A stretch of 64,000 bases of DNA from Chitinophaga hostae (GTDB lineage: Bacteria > Bacteroidota > Bacteroidia > Chitinophagales > Chitinophagaceae), in contig NZ_JAGTXB010000001.1 in assembly GCF_018224885.1 (NCBI RefSeq), forward strand, positions 124,001-188,000, written 5' to 3'. The notes below the pieces were generated by a model that worked only from the letters and a program-made list of their open reading frames with translations, did not search any database and was not told the origin of the DNA. Below are positions 51,407-61,094 of the stretch, one piece after another. The position numbers and the translations under genes are program-made. The first letter of the stretch is position 1; each line of letters begins with the position of its first letter.

Positions 51407-52405
51407 TTATGCCACCGGCAATGCTCTTTTTTCCGTTGGCTTCATTAACGCTTTACGTACCCATCGACCCTGTTCTTCAGCCCATTTGCGCACCTGCAAA
51501 CGCTCTGCATTGCACGGGCCGCCGCCGTTGATCACCCGGAAAAATTCCTCCCAATCAGGATCAGTATATTCCCATTTGCCTGTTTCCGCATTTTTCTTCA
51601 GCGCGGGATCAGGCAGGGTCATGCCCAATTCCCATATTTTGGGTACATAAGAATCCAGGAACTGGTTGCGCATATCATCATTGCTGGCCATTTTCACCTT
51701 CCATTGCATCAGCTTTTCGCTATGACTGGAAGCCTTATCCGGAGGACCAAAGAAATGCATAATAGGTTGCCACCAACGGTTAAGGGCATCCTGCAGCATT
51801 GCTTTCTGTGCAGGTGTACCGGTAGCCAGTTCAATAAACGCATCGTGCCCCTGTTTCAGGTGGAAACTCTCTTCATAACAAATACGTTCCAGGGCCCTGC
51901 AATACGGTCCATAAGACCCTTTTGCATTCGCCACCTGGTTTACAATGGCAGCTGCATCAATGAGGAATCCGATGACGGCAACATCTGCCCATGTTTCGGC
52001 AGGATAATTAAAGACATTGGAATATTTGGATTTACCGCTGAGCAGGTCGTTGATCATGGCTTCCCTCGATTTACCCAGGGTTTCGGCCGCATTATAGAGC
52101 AGCTGTCCATGGCCTATCTCATCCTGCACCTTGGCGATCAATGCCAGTTTACGCTTGAATCCCGGCGCCCGGGTTATCCAGGTACCTTCGGGTAAAGCGC
52201 CAATAATTTCAGAGTGAGCGTGTTGTTCAATAAGCCGTATCAACTGTCTGCGATACTCCACCGGCATCCAGTCGCCAGGTTCAATTTTTTCACCTTTGGC
52301 AATACGTTCCTCAAAAGCAGCCAGCTTTTCGGGTTCATCATGCTGCTGTTCTTCCCTCAACTGTTTCTTGTTGGGTTCATCGAAAATATATCCACCGCCG
52401 TACAT
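51407..52405 (-). CDS. paaA: Phenylacetyl-CoA epoxidase catalytic subunit PaaA
   Basis: A 332-residue diiron oxygenase, the catalytic subunit that adds oxygen to the ring of phenylacetyl-CoA. Ferritin-like ligand segments are seen around [12 protein letters not shown] and [17 protein letters not shown] (Glu-x2-His pairs). It starts the paaABCD operon; paaE, the reductase, is not in the window. The gene is divergent from the DUF922 gene (163 bp). Confidence 0.96.
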   Translation of the reverse strand: MYGGGYIFDEPNKKQLREEQQHDEPEKLAAFEERIAKGEKIEPGDWMPVEYRRQLIRLIEQHAHSEIIGALPEGTWITRAPGFKRKLALIAKVQDEIGHGQLLYNAAETLGKSREAMINDLLSGKSKYSNVFNYPAETWADVAVIGFLIDAAAIVNQVANAKGSYGPYCRALERICYEESFHLKQGHDAFIELATGTPAQKAMLQDALNRWWQPIMHFFGPPDKASSHSEKLMQWKVKMASNDDMRNQFLDSYVPKIWELGMTLPDPALKKNAETGKWEYTDPDWEEFFRVINGGGPCNAERLQVRKWAEEQGRWVRKALMKPTEKRALPVA

Positions 52406-52568
52406 AGTGCGATTGTTTTGGTCGGAAGTAATTTACGGAAAAAAGCCCGTTTCAACAGGAAATCATTGTCAAAAAGCCAGGGTCAAAATGTTATAGAATC
52501 GCCAAATTTTCCATACATGAAACAGATAGCCGGGCATTACAGTAATTTTATTATGGTCTTTTTCGCTT

Positions 52569-53243
52569 ATGCTCCCAAATCCTGTTATACTGTGCTTGCT
52601 GTTGCTCCCCTCCGGGAAGCAACACACCTGTTCCGATACCACGGAAACGGGACATTATACCGTTATACAGCTGAGCTTTGATGAAACACCTGTCCCCTTA
52701 TCCCCTGATTCGGATACGATCTTTTATGATCCGGCCAGGAAACTACAATGGGATGACTTTCGGGCCCAGCCATCGCCCGCCGGCCCCAGCGCCGCTGTGG
52801 CTTACACCAGCTTCGCCTACGATGGTAACAGCAACCTGGTAAATGATACCCTGCGCATCACCTTGCGCCTGCAGGTGTTTTTTATAAAAAGTGCATCCTG
52901 GGTACGGCCGGAGGCCCGGAACAACTATGCGCTTGCACATGAACAGCTGCATTTCGACATTACCCGGCTGGTAGTGGAACGGTTCAAACAAAAACTCCGG
53001 CAAACCGCCCTGAACCGCGACGATTATGATAGTATCATACAATATCAGTATCTTCAATCATTCCGGGAAATGAACCGCCTGCAGTATAAATTTGATCAGG
53101 AAACCAATCACGGACTAAATCCCGCTGCCCAGATACGCTGGCGGGATAAAGTAAACGTAGGTCTGAAAAACAATGGCGTGCTTCCGGAAGAACTGGGCAT
53201 TGAAGGGATTAATTTTACCCCCTCCATACCCGGCCAGCAATAA
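52569..53243 (+). CDS. DUF922-type secreted HExxH protease
   Basis: A 224-residue secreted protein: signal region (residues 1-20), then a DUF922-like domain. LQWDDFRAQPSP and ARNNYALAHEQLHFDIT match the family, with HExxH as His124-Glu-Gln-Leu-His128. This is a zinc peptidase-like motif, so a secreted metalloprotease is likely. It sits 28 bp upstream of the S41 peptidase gene in one operon. Confidence 0.8.
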   Translation: MLPNPVILCLLLLPSGKQHTCSDTTETGHYTVIQLSFDETPVPLSPDSDTIFYDPARKLQWDDFRAQPSPAGPSAAVAYTSFAYDGNSNLVNDTLRITLRLQVFFIKSASWVRPEARNNYALAHEQLHFDITRLVVERFKQKLRQTALNRDDYDSIIQYQYLQSFREMNRLQYKFDQETNHGLNPAAQIRWRDKVNVGLKNNGVLPEELGIEGINFTPSIPGQQ

Positions 53244-53271
53244 ATACACACAACGTTTAGCCATACAAGTT

Positions 53272-54741
53272 ATGCCACACAAACTGGAACACATGCAACC
53301 CAACTATTGCCTTAAAGCACTGATCGCCGGCCTGCTGCTTATTTTCCTGTTGCCCGCCTGCAAGAAAAATGACAGCACCAACCCACGCCGCAATCCCCCG
53401 GACAACAACACCGCAAAAAGCATTAACGACAGTATCTTCTTTATTGCAAAAGATATTTACCTGTGGACAGACGCCCTTCCCGACTCCGCCACCTTTAAAC
53501 CTTCCGGCTATTCCTCCCCCATAGACATGTTCCATGCGCTGACGCTGTATAAGAAAGATGCCGGCAACAATGTACTGGACCGCTACAGCTTTATGGATAA
53601 TGGCGGTACCTCCAGGGTACTTCAACAGGGCATTGCAGGCGATATTGGTTTTGAAGTAGGCTACCAGACCAATACGGAGCTGCGCGTGGTATATGTATAC
53701 CCCGGCTCACCGGCAGATAAAGCCGGCATAAAACGCGGCTGGCAGCTCACTGCCGTAAACGGCGTTACCAGCTTCAGATATAACGATAAAAGCACCGACG
53801 ACCTGTTGAATAACGCCTTTGGCAGCCAGAGCGCCACCTTTGGCTTTAAGAAACCCGATAATACCTCGCAGCAGTATACTTTACAAGCCGCCACCTATAA
53901 ACTTAATCCTGTTCTTTATTCGCACCTCTACGACTTCAGTGGCACTAAGATCGGCTACTTCGTATTCAATAACTTCGTGGCCCTGGCAGATGTAAAGCCT
54001 TTAATCGACTCGCTGTTTAACGCATTTACCAAAGCCGGCGTAAAACAGGTGATTATTGACCTGCGCTACAATGGCGGCGGATTAATAGAAACCGCCGAAT
54101 ACCTGGCCAACAAACTGGTGCCTGCCGGTAAAAACAATACAGAGATGTATTCCCAGTATTTCAACAGCAATGTAAATACCAACAACTACAGCAGCTACTT
54201 TAAAAACATGAAAGCGGTGCCGTATTATCCGACCTTAAACTGGTCTGATATTTTTTACAGCGAAGCCACTACTTATAAAACGGCCAAATTCCAGAAAGAT
54301 GGCGCCCTTGATCTCACAAAAGTGAACTTCCTGGTTACACGCAACACCGTATCGGCCAGCGAATTGCTGTACAATGTGCTGAAACCCGCCATGACCACCA
54401 ACCTGGTAGGCGATAGCACCTACGGTAAACCTGTTGGATTTATCAATATCAGCTTTGGTAAATATGATATGTACGCGGTCAACTTCCAGACAAAAAACTC
54501 AGCCGGTGAAGGAGATTATTTCAAGGGTTTGAAACCGCAGATTACGGCGTATGATGATTATACTACTGATTGGGGTACATTGAGCGATCCGCTGTTGCAC
54601 GCCTCCCTGCTGGATATGGGTATACCTGCCGGTTCGCTGGGCCGTATGGCTAAAACAGATCCCAACCGGCTTGCCCGCACGGATGCCAACAGACTGGATG
54701 CCACCCATTTTAAAGGCATGATACATACTTTCAGAAAATAG
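53272..54741 (+). CDS. S41 family (C-terminal processing) peptidase lipoprotein
   Basis: A 489-residue protein. Start at 53272 or 53293; both give a lipoprotein signal ending LLPAC. A PDZ domain (about residues 125-200, with VVYVYPGSPADKAGIKRGWQL) precedes the S41 domain. Catalytic Ser is in TVSASELLYN and Lys in STYGKPVG; the substrate strand DLRYNGGG is present. Such CtpA-like lipoproteins degrade misfolded or tagged proteins in the envelope. It follows the DUF922 gene in one operon. Confidence 0.9.
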   Translation: MPHKLEHMQPNYCLKALIAGLLLIFLLPACKKNDSTNPRRNPPDNNTAKSINDSIFFIAKDIYLWTDALPDSATFKPSGYSSPIDMFHALTLYKKDAGNNVLDRYSFMDNGGTSRVLQQGIAGDIGFEVGYQTNTELRVVYVYPGSPADKAGIKRGWQLTAVNGVTSFRYNDKSTDDLLNNAFGSQSATFGFKKPDNTSQQYTLQAATYKLNPVLYSHLYDFSGTKIGYFVFNNFVALADVKPLIDSLFNAFTKAGVKQVIIDLRYNGGGLIETAEYLANKLVPAGKNNTEMYSQYFNSNVNTNNYSSYFKNMKAVPYYPTLNWSDIFYSEATTYKTAKFQKDGALDLTKVNFLVTRNTVSASELLYNVLKPAMTTNLVGDSTYGKPVGFINISFGKYDMYAVNFQTKNSAGEGDYFKGLKPQITAYDDYTTDWGTLSDPLLHASLLDMGIPAGSLGRMAKTDPNRLARTDANRLDATHFKGMIHTFRK

Positions 54742-54749
54742 GGAAACGT

Positions 54750-54808
54750 ACGGGGGATGCCGGTAGTCTTTTGCGTAGTACATCTACCGAAAAAACCAGC
54801 ATCCCCGT
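54750..54808. terminator. Two-part hairpin between S41 and M28 genes
   Basis: Outer stem CGGGGGATGC (54751-54760) with GCATCCCCG (54799-54807), and an inner stem CGGTAG (54761-54766) with CTACCG (54784-54789). It separates two converging genes and could end both transcripts. Confidence 0.55.
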
Positions 54809-54814
54809 TATTTA

Positions 54815-55747
54815 TTACATTGTTTTTGCCCCGCTGTATTTATTCTCCGGCATATTGGCATCTATTGTTTTTACCACATCGAGGATGGCCTGCACCGACC
54901 GGTAGTAAAACGAATGATTGATCCGGCTATACTCGTCTGAAGCGTGGTGATAATCAGGATGATCTTCCACACCAAAGTACAGGAAAGGAATTTTTTGTTT
55001 GAAGAACTCATACTGATCGCTTTGCCTGGTCCAGTCGTCAGCGCTGCTCTCCGGCTTATCATGCCCGGCAATGAGTTTTACGCTGCTGCGCCCCGCCACT
55101 TCATCAATATATTTTTTCAGGTTTGGAAACTGGTAGGTCCCGCATACATACAGTTCATTTTTGTCGTTATGGGCAATCATGTCCATATTGATATTCTGCC
55201 GGATCTGGCTGAGTGGCACCGGCGGTTGTGCAACAAAGGCGGCGGCGCCCTGCAGCCCTTCTTCTTCTCCGTCGAACGCTGCAAAAATAAGGGTATACCG
55301 GGGAGGATGTTGTTTAAAATATGCTGCCATGGCTAATAACCCACCAATACCGGAAGCATTGTCGTCGGCTCCGTTATAAACAGAATCTGTTTTGCCGGCA
55401 TTGCCTTTTACGCCAAGATGATCATAGTGAGCGGAAATAACGATCACGGTGCTCAGTTTACCCGGAATATAGCCGTAGAGGTTAGTGCCCATTACTTTTT
55501 TATCCCCTTCCTGGAAGTAAAAGGAATACTCGTAGGTGTCGTGATAGGCAGCGATGCCCAATTTCTTAAACCGGTCAATGATATAAAACTGTGCCATGCG
55601 GCTGCCGCGGGTACCCGTTTTCCGGCCTTCAAACTTATCAGCCGAAAGCGTCCGTATATCCTTCATCAGTGATGAAGAATCTACGGTTGTTTGCGCCATT
55701 GCGGGCAGCGTAGCCAGGAGGCAAAAGCTATAAAAAAGCCATTTCAT
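54815..55747 (-). CDS. M28 family aminopeptidase
   Basis: A 310-residue secreted zinc exopeptidase. ATG at 55747 (MKWLFYSFCLLATLPAMAQ) gives a clean signal peptide; the frame reaches 55876 but that would overlap feoB. M28 ligands appear in order: SAHYDHLG (His, Asp), NGADDNASG (Asp), FDGEEEGLQG (Glu), NMDMIAH (Asp) and YHHASDEY (His). It lies 44 bp after feoB. The neighbour relation looks like simple co-transcription. Confidence 0.93.
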   Translation of the reverse strand: MKWLFYSFCLLATLPAMAQTTVDSSSLMKDIRTLSADKFEGRKTGTRGSRMAQFYIIDRFKKLGIAAYHDTYEYSFYFQEGDKKVMGTNLYGYIPGKLSTVIVISAHYDHLGVKGNAGKTDSVYNGADDNASGIGGLLAMAAYFKQHPPRYTLIFAAFDGEEEGLQGAAAFVAQPPVPLSQIRQNINMDMIAHNDKNELYVCGTYQFPNLKKYIDEVAGRSSVKLIAGHDKPESSADDWTRQSDQYEFFKQKIPFLYFGVEDHPDYHHASDEYSRINHSFYYRSVQAILDVVKTIDANMPENKYSGAKTM

Positions 55748-55791
55748 AAACAATGCATTTACGGTTAACTGTAAACGCAATGTACAAGATA

Positions 55792-57921
55792 TTATTTGAA
55801 GATATTGAAGACGATCAAACTGCAGATATAGGCCAGCGTTGTCATGTATACCAGCTGTATTGCCGGGTATTTCCATGATTTTGTTTCGCGTTTAACGATG
55901 GCCATTGTACTCATACACTGCATGGCAAATGCGTAGAAAAGCATTAATGATAACCCCGCTGCCAGTGTATATACGGGTCTTCCATCGGGCCAGGCAGCGG
56001 AAGAAAGTTTTTCCCGCAGGGTGGCGTTATTATTATCCGGATCTTCACCCACGCTATAAAGGGTGGCCATGGTACCCACAAATACTTCACGGGCAGCAAA
56101 GGAGGTGATCAATGCAATCCCTATTTTCCAGTCAAAGCCCAGCGGCCGGATAGCCGGCTCAATGGCATGTCCGAGCATACCCGCATAAGAGTTGGATAAT
56201 TTCGCCGATTGAAATTCCTTGTTCAGCACGGCTGCCTCCCGTGATTCCGGCGCCACCTTCGCTATGAGGGGTTCATATTTCTGGTGTACTGGCTGCATCC
56301 TGCTGGCCGGGCCATAAGAGGCCAGGAACCATAAGATCACAGATATCACCACAATGACCTTACCGGCATCTTTCACAAATATCTTTGCTTTTTCTACCAT
56401 GGTAGTTCCTACGTTAGCCCAGCGTGGTGAGCGGTAAACAGGCAATTCCATAATGAAATAACTCTTCTCTTTAATGCGCACAAAGAGCTTCATAACAGCG
56501 GCAATGAATATTGCCATGAAGAAGCCCAGCAAGTACAACCCCATCATTACAAGGCCCTGTAAACCCAGGATGCCGAAGCGTTTGTCGGGGATCACCAATG
56601 CAATCATCATCGTGTAAATAGGCAACCTGGCCGAACAACTCATCAAAGGTGTAACCATGATGGTGATGAGTCTTTCTTTTTTATTTTCGATGGTACGGGT
56701 AGCCATAATAGCCGGCACGGCGCAAGCTACGCCACTGATGAGCGGCATCACCGATTTTCCGTTCAGGCCTACCTGCCGCATCAAACGGTCGGTGAGGAAA
56801 CTGATACGGGCCATGTAGCCGGTATCTTCCAGGATGGTGATTAACCCAAACAGGATCATGATCTGTGGAATAAATACTGCAAACCCGCTGATACCAGCCA
56901 GTATTCCATTGATAAAGAAGTCGGTGACCTTATTATCGGGCAGTGTGCTGCTCAACCATCCGCTCAGGGCGCCGAAGCCGCCTTCTATCCAGTCCATCGG
57001 GTAAGAGGCAAGCCAGAAAATGCTCTGAAACAGCAGGAACATTACTGCCAGCAAAATGGCGTATCCCCAGAAACGATGGAGCAACAGGTCATCTATTTTT
57101 TCTGAACGCAATTGTTTTTGCAGCGGATCATTTTCCACTGCCGTTGCTTTCATGATGTGTTTGATACGGGCATAACGCTGCATGATCTCTTCTGCCTGTA
57201 TCTTCGTTTTATTGAAGGCATAGGTTTCCTGCGCATTTTTGATGGCCAGCCGCTGGCCCGCGTTGATAAAGGAAAGCTCATCAACGTTAACGGCTATATG
57301 TAAAGCGCCATAGTCACTTTTACAGGCGGTTACTTTCTTTACTTCCTCAATTACTTCCTTAGCCAACGCGCTGTTATTGATAAAGTCCCTGGGTGGGGTA
57401 CTGTAATGGGACCGTAAAGCGAGGTCTATTACTTTTTTTATTTCGGCAACACCTTTGTTTTTGCGGGGATTGATAGCGACTACGGGTACCCCCAATTCTC
57501 TTTCCAATCCGTCGAGGTCAATTTCCACGCCTTTTTTACGGGCAATGTCCATCATCGTCAGCCCGATAATAACCGGGATCTTCAGGTCTATGATCTGGGA
57601 ACAAAAGAGGAGATTACGTTTCAGGTTGGAGGCATCCGCCACAATGATAATGAGTCGTGGGGTATCGCTGGTATTCTGATTGATCAGCACATCGTAGGTT
57701 ACATATTCGTCGGCGCTTTTCGGGTACAGGCTGTAAGTGCCGGGCAGATCGATGATATTGGCGGTTACGCCAGCTGCTATCTGAGCCGTTCCGGTTTTCT
57801 TATCTACCGTTACTCCCGGGAAATTACCCACCTTCTGGTTTAAACCGGTGAGCGCATTAAAAAGGGAACTTTTACCACTATTCGGATTTCCTACCAGCGC
57901 GATGTTTATGGGAGCCTGCAT
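55792..57921 (-). CDS. feoB: Ferrous iron transporter FeoB
   Basis: A 709-residue Fe(II) transporter. The cytoplasmic G domain has the P-loop GNPNSGKSS (11-19), FPGVTVD (switch I) and DLPGTYSLYP (G3); the Gate motifs and about ten membrane segments follow. The usual FeoA partner is not adjacent, in contrast to many feoAB operons. Iron control is probable, but I see no Fur box. A TAACTTTG -7 element lies 42 bp before the start. Confidence 0.95.
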   Translation of the reverse strand: MQAPINIALVGNPNSGKSSLFNALTGLNQKVGNFPGVTVDKKTGTAQIAAGVTANIIDLPGTYSLYPKSADEYVTYDVLINQNTSDTPRLIIIVADASNLKRNLLFCSQIIDLKIPVIIGLTMMDIARKKGVEIDLDGLERELGVPVVAINPRKNKGVAEIKKVIDLALRSHYSTPPRDFINNSALAKEVIEEVKKVTACKSDYGALHIAVNVDELSFINAGQRLAIKNAQETYAFNKTKIQAEEIMQRYARIKHIMKATAVENDPLQKQLRSEKIDDLLLHRFWGYAILLAVMFLLFQSIFWLASYPMDWIEGGFGALSGWLSSTLPDNKVTDFFINGILAGISGFAVFIPQIMILFGLITILEDTGYMARISFLTDRLMRQVGLNGKSVMPLISGVACAVPAIMATRTIENKKERLITIMVTPLMSCSARLPIYTMMIALVIPDKRFGILGLQGLVMMGLYLLGFFMAIFIAAVMKLFVRIKEKSYFIMELPVYRSPRWANVGTTMVEKAKIFVKDAGKVIVVISVILWFLASYGPASRMQPVHQKYEPLIAKVAPESREAAVLNKEFQSAKLSNSYAGMLGHAIEPAIRPLGFDWKIGIALITSFAAREVFVGTMATLYSVGEDPDNNNATLREKLSSAAWPDGRPVYTLAAGLSLMLFYAFAMQCMSTMAIVKRETKSWKYPAIQLVYMTTLAYICSLIVFNIFK

Positions 57922-57963
57922 TCCTTATCTTATCCAATTGTTTAATGTAATGTGCTGAATATG

Positions 57964-57971
57964 CAAAGTTA
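57964..57971 (-). promoter_or_regulatory. Candidate -7 element for feoB
   Basis: On the minus strand this reads TAACTTTG, matching TAnnTTTG. It lies 42 bp upstream of the feoB start codon. No TTTG is seen at 19-21 bases upstream. Confidence 0.4.
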
Positions 57972-58027
57972 AACATTAATCAGAGGGATGAATGATCCGA
58001 TCGGGAAAATCTCGGAAAGGACGTGTT

Positions 58028-58069
58028 AAAAAAAAGTGAAGCGAAAACATGGCGGCGTTTTCGCTTCAC
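58028..58069 (-). terminator. Intrinsic terminator after the PspC gene
   Basis: Stem of 13 bp, GTGAAGCGAAAAC (58036-58048) with GTTTTCGCTTCAC (58057-58069), loop of 8 bases. Read on the minus strand it runs into eight T residues. Confidence 0.88.
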
Positions 58070-58097
58070 TTACCTTATAATTAACCGGTTATGCTTA

Positions 58098-59858
58098 TTA
58101 GCTATTAAACATATTTACCATGATCCCCCGGAGAAAGGAAACGCCTCCATCCATTGTGTGTGCTTGTTTTACCGCTTTAACAGCTTTCTCGGCGGATGGT
58201 CCTTTGTAACGATAGCCTTCTGAAGAAGAGGTGTCTTTCTTTTCTTTTTCTGGCGGAGCCGGTTTACGCTCATTCATATCATTGGTACCTTCCGGTGTCA
58301 TTTTCAGGTTCAGCGGGCCGGGCTCATCGTCGTTAAAATCGTTGTCCCAGTTATCGTCGTCGCGACTGTATCTGCTGAAAGAATAATTGCGGTACACATC
58401 CCGGTCTATTTCGATGTTTTTACCTACCGGTACTTTAATGGTCACCGTAACGCGTTGTCCACGGTAGGTGGAGTGCGGCGGCAGGGAGAAGCCTTCCGGC
58501 AGATAAAGAATTGAGTCCTTTTGATTCAGGCGGAAAGCGATATCGTTGGCCAGCTCTTTCGCCTGTTGTACGTTGCGGCCTCTTGAAAAGCGGGATACAT
58601 CCACGCTGAAGCTGTCGTTCTGGCTTTTCTCCACCCGGATGCGGATATAGTTGATGATAACGGTATCATCGGCAATCAGTAAATGGTCATCAAAGAAGCT
58701 GAGGTCTTCTCCTTCGCTTTCAGCCATGATACCTGGTGTTCTTTTCAGGATCAGTTTCCCCTGCGACGGCTGCTGAATGGCCACTGTTTCGGTTTCGGTA
58801 GCCGGTCTTCTGAAATCTTTCACCAATGAGGTGGTAATGATGGCGGCAAATGCCAGCCCCAGTAACCACAGGAAGGTTAAGGTATAACCTGCATAGCGGT
58901 TTGTTTCTTTTACCCCCGTAAGTTTACGAATGATGAATATCACCAGCGCTACAATGGGAATACCGATCAGTAACCCGATGGCAGGCCATATCAGAAGGCT
59001 CTGCACCGGGGAACTGAGAAACAGATCTTTGATGGGGAAAAGGGCCGCGGAAGATATTGCAATGGCGATACCTACCACGATCAGGCAGATCAGCATCACC
59101 ACAGCAAAGAAATAAAAGAACCCCTTTGTAACAAATACCAGCACTTTGCCCAGGCCAGAGGCCAGGTTTACAAAAAAGCGCTCGATGTCGTTACCTACCT
59201 GCTTGCCGCGGCCCTGAGAAAAATTTCGGATATCATCTCCTACATTTTTCACCTGACCTTTCATGTGGCTTAATTCATCCTGGATGGTAGATCTGATGGT
59301 GTTGAGATCTATTCTTTCCCCTCTCATTTCCAGCTTCTCCGCGGCCGTGTCGGCAGACGGCGTAGCGATCCAGAGGATAAAGTATACAAGGATACCGGTA
59401 CCAAAGCCACCGATCGCCAGCAGGGCGAATATGATCCGGAAAATTACCGGGTCTACGTTAAAATAAGCACCCAAACCGCTACACACGCCACTCAACACTT
59501 TATTTTCCGGATCGCGGTACAGGCGTTTACGCGGACGGGGAATATAATCATCGTCTGAGCTGCCTTTCTGCTCCTGTTTGGTACCTTCCCCTGCAGCATC
59601 TTCAAATTGCTCAGGAGTACCCATGGATGCCTTTATTGCAGTTACATCATCGTCTGTAATGCAATGGGCGCCTTTTTTCAGTAAATCCTGGAATACTTCT
59701 GCAATACGGCTTTCAATGTCAGACACAATTTCATCCCCACCCTCCTCTTTCGAAAAGTACTTCTTCAGGCTGCCAAGATACTGGCTCAGTATCTCGTACG
59801 CGCTATCCTCGATGGGGATAAGCCGGCCCGACAGGTTTATGTTGATTATCTTTTTCAT
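58098..59858 (-). CDS. PspC domain envelope protein
   Basis: A 586-residue protein. An N-terminal helical domain (residues 1-95, with ILSQYLGSLKKYFSKEE and TDDDVTAIKASMGTPEQFEDA) is followed by a PspC domain (RLYRDPENKVLSGVCSGLGAYFNVDPVIFRIIFALLA, about 110-165), then several membrane helices (about 230-350) and a long extracytoplasmic C terminus. PspC-type proteins sense envelope stress. The upstream PadR gene, 35 bp away, is the likely regulator. A strong terminator follows. Confidence 0.88.
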   Translation of the reverse strand: MKKIININLSGRLIPIEDSAYEILSQYLGSLKKYFSKEEGGDEIVSDIESRIAEVFQDLLKKGAHCITDDDVTAIKASMGTPEQFEDAAGEGTKQEQKGSSDDDYIPRPRKRLYRDPENKVLSGVCSGLGAYFNVDPVIFRIIFALLAIGGFGTGILVYFILWIATPSADTAAEKLEMRGERIDLNTIRSTIQDELSHMKGQVKNVGDDIRNFSQGRGKQVGNDIERFFVNLASGLGKVLVFVTKGFFYFFAVVMLICLIVVGIAIAISSAALFPIKDLFLSSPVQSLLIWPAIGLLIGIPIVALVIFIIRKLTGVKETNRYAGYTLTFLWLLGLAFAAIITTSLVKDFRRPATETETVAIQQPSQGKLILKRTPGIMAESEGEDLSFFDDHLLIADDTVIINYIRIRVEKSQNDSFSVDVSRFSRGRNVQQAKELANDIAFRLNQKDSILYLPEGFSLPPHSTYRGQRVTVTIKVPVGKNIEIDRDVYRNYSFSRYSRDDDNWDNDFNDDEPGPLNLKMTPEGTNDMNERKPAPPEKEKKDTSSSEGYRYKGPSAEKAVKAVKQAHTMDGGVSFLRGIMVNMFNS

Positions 59859-59893
59859 TTGTCAGTTCATTTAGGTTTTAGGTAAGTCTTCTC

Positions 59894-60232
59894 TTAAAGA
59901 GGTGTACTGTTTTGTGTTAATTGATGTACGGCATTGGCCAGTTCGTTCCAGGTACTTTCCAGCTCCTGATAAAAGGCCTCCCCTTTTTCTGTCATCGAAA
60001 AATATTTACGAGGGGGACCTGAGCTGCTTTCTACCCAACGATAAGTGAGTAATTCTGCATTTTTTAATCTTGTTAATAAAGGATAAAGTGTTCCTTCCAG
60101 GATATCGAGCTTCGCTTCTTTCATCTTCTCAATGATATCCGACGGGTAAGCTTCTCCTTGCTTAATAATGGACAATATGCAAAACTCCAGCACTCCCTTC
60201 CTCATCTGCGATTGTGTGTTATCAATGTTCAT
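59894..60232 (-). CDS. PadR family transcriptional regulator
   Basis: A 112-residue winged-helix regulator of the PadR type: LEFCILSIIKQGEAYPSDIIEKMKEAKLDILEGTLYPLLTRLKNAELLTYRW, then the wing SSSGPPRKYFSMTEKG. Short (subfamily 2) form. It heads the operon with the PspC gene and probably represses it in response to an envelope signal. The promoter is at 60305-60334. Confidence 0.95.
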   Translation of the reverse strand: MNIDNTQSQMRKGVLEFCILSIIKQGEAYPSDIIEKMKEAKLDILEGTLYPLLTRLKNAELLTYRWVESSSGPPRKYFSMTEKGEAFYQELESTWNELANAVHQLTQNSTPL

Positions 60233-60304
60233 GGCAAGTGAGCTTTAATTTTTTCTTAATGGTGGTTTCTGATCAGTTATAGCTATTATTTCAATTGTAC
60301 GATA

Positions 60305-60334
60305 CAAAAGTAGGGATTATTTACTACTATGCAA
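60305..60334 (-). promoter_or_regulatory. Promoter of the PadR-PspC operon
   Basis: On the minus strand, TTG (60332-60334), a 19-base gap, then TACTTTTG (60305-60312). Both match the Bacteroidota consensus, though the -33 box lacks its first T. The start codon is about 72 bp downstream. Confidence 0.6.
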
Positions 60335-60510
60335 TACACAATACCATAGAAAGCAAAATAACTTGTTTTAAAGGCTACCTGAAAAAGTAAGTAAATGCAC
60401 TACCAGTAAGATTTTCCGGAGAAAACAAAAAAAATGGCGAAAATATCAAAAATGATAAGCGGTGCATATACAGGATAAGTGGAAATCAACGATAAAAAGC
60501 GATTTTTCTA

Positions 60511-60528
60511 TGTTAAAATGCTTTAACA
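60511..60528. promoter_or_regulatory. Palindromic operator candidate
   Basis: TGTTAAA-ATGC-TTTAACA is a perfect 7-bp dyad with a 4-base centre. It lies 44 bp before the -7 box TACATTTG (60572-60579) of the small secreted gene. The binder is unknown. Confidence 0.35.
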
Positions 60529-60597
60529 TTATTTTAATGGCTCTGCATCACTATTTATGCTTTCCCTCTATTACATTTGTATCAGCGTAAAATACAC

Positions 60598-60891
60598 ATG
60601 AAGAAAATTATCGGCATATTCCTTCTGGCACTCATGGTGTCTCAACTGCTTCCTATTAAGGAAGTAGGGAAGCTGCTGTTTAATAATCAGATTGTAGAAG
60701 AGCACCCGGTTGATTGTGGCGGAGATCACGTAAAAATTGCAAAAGAGCTGAAGTTCTGTAAGCAGTTTGATGAACTACAGTTTAACCCCTTGCTCATTAT
60801 TGGCATTTTACAATGTCATTTAATGGAAGATATTCCCAGCAACCCTGCTCAGGAAATACACGCCCCCCCTCCTAATATGCATCTTGCATAA
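60598..60891 (+). CDS. Small secreted Cys-containing hypothetical protein
   Basis: A 97-residue protein, start at 60598 (MKKIIGIFLLALMVSQ) chosen because the signal peptide begins there; the frame extends to 60577. Mature region: three cysteines (VDCGGDHV, LKFCKQF, LQCHLME) and a Pro/Met/His-rich tail (APPPNMHLA), which could bind a metal, though this is inference. No family recognised. It lies 203 bp upstream of the SulP gene. Confidence 0.65.
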   Translation: MKKIIGIFLLALMVSQLLPIKEVGKLLFNNQIVEEHPVDCGGDHVKIAKELKFCKQFDELQFNPLLIIGILQCHLMEDIPSNPAQEIHAPPPNMHLA

Positions 60892-61094
60892 TCCGTTTGG
60901 CAGTTGTAATAACAACAGCTGATTTTCCTATTCAATTATTTTATTTATTCAATTACTGTCAGGACCACCTGTATCCGCTATTGAGATACGTGTGTTAAGT
61001 CCGCAACAGTAGTATTATTCCATCAGGTAGTTTCCACGGTTGCAGCAAATGCTGCTATCCGGAAACGTGATCCCTTAACGGAAAAGCTTATTTT

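Larger units (their letters stand above)
60233..60597. other. Divergent regulatory gap between PadR and a small secreted gene
   Basis: 365 bp, AT-rich, no gene recognised. It holds the PadR promoter (60305-60334, minus strand) and, towards the small gene, the palindrome TGTTAAA-N4-TTTAACA at 60511-60528 and a TACATTTG -7 box at 60572-60579. No RNA gene or terminator is evident. Confidence 0.45.

Noticed and set aside
54815..57921. feoAB operon with a hidden feoA next to feoB
   Set aside because: No SH3-like FeoA frame is found on either side; the next genes are an M28 peptidase and a terminator.
61022..61094. Riboswitch in the SulP leader, from short dyads such as GCAGCAAATGCTGC
   Set aside because: The dyads are short and isolated, and match no riboswitch class that I recognise.
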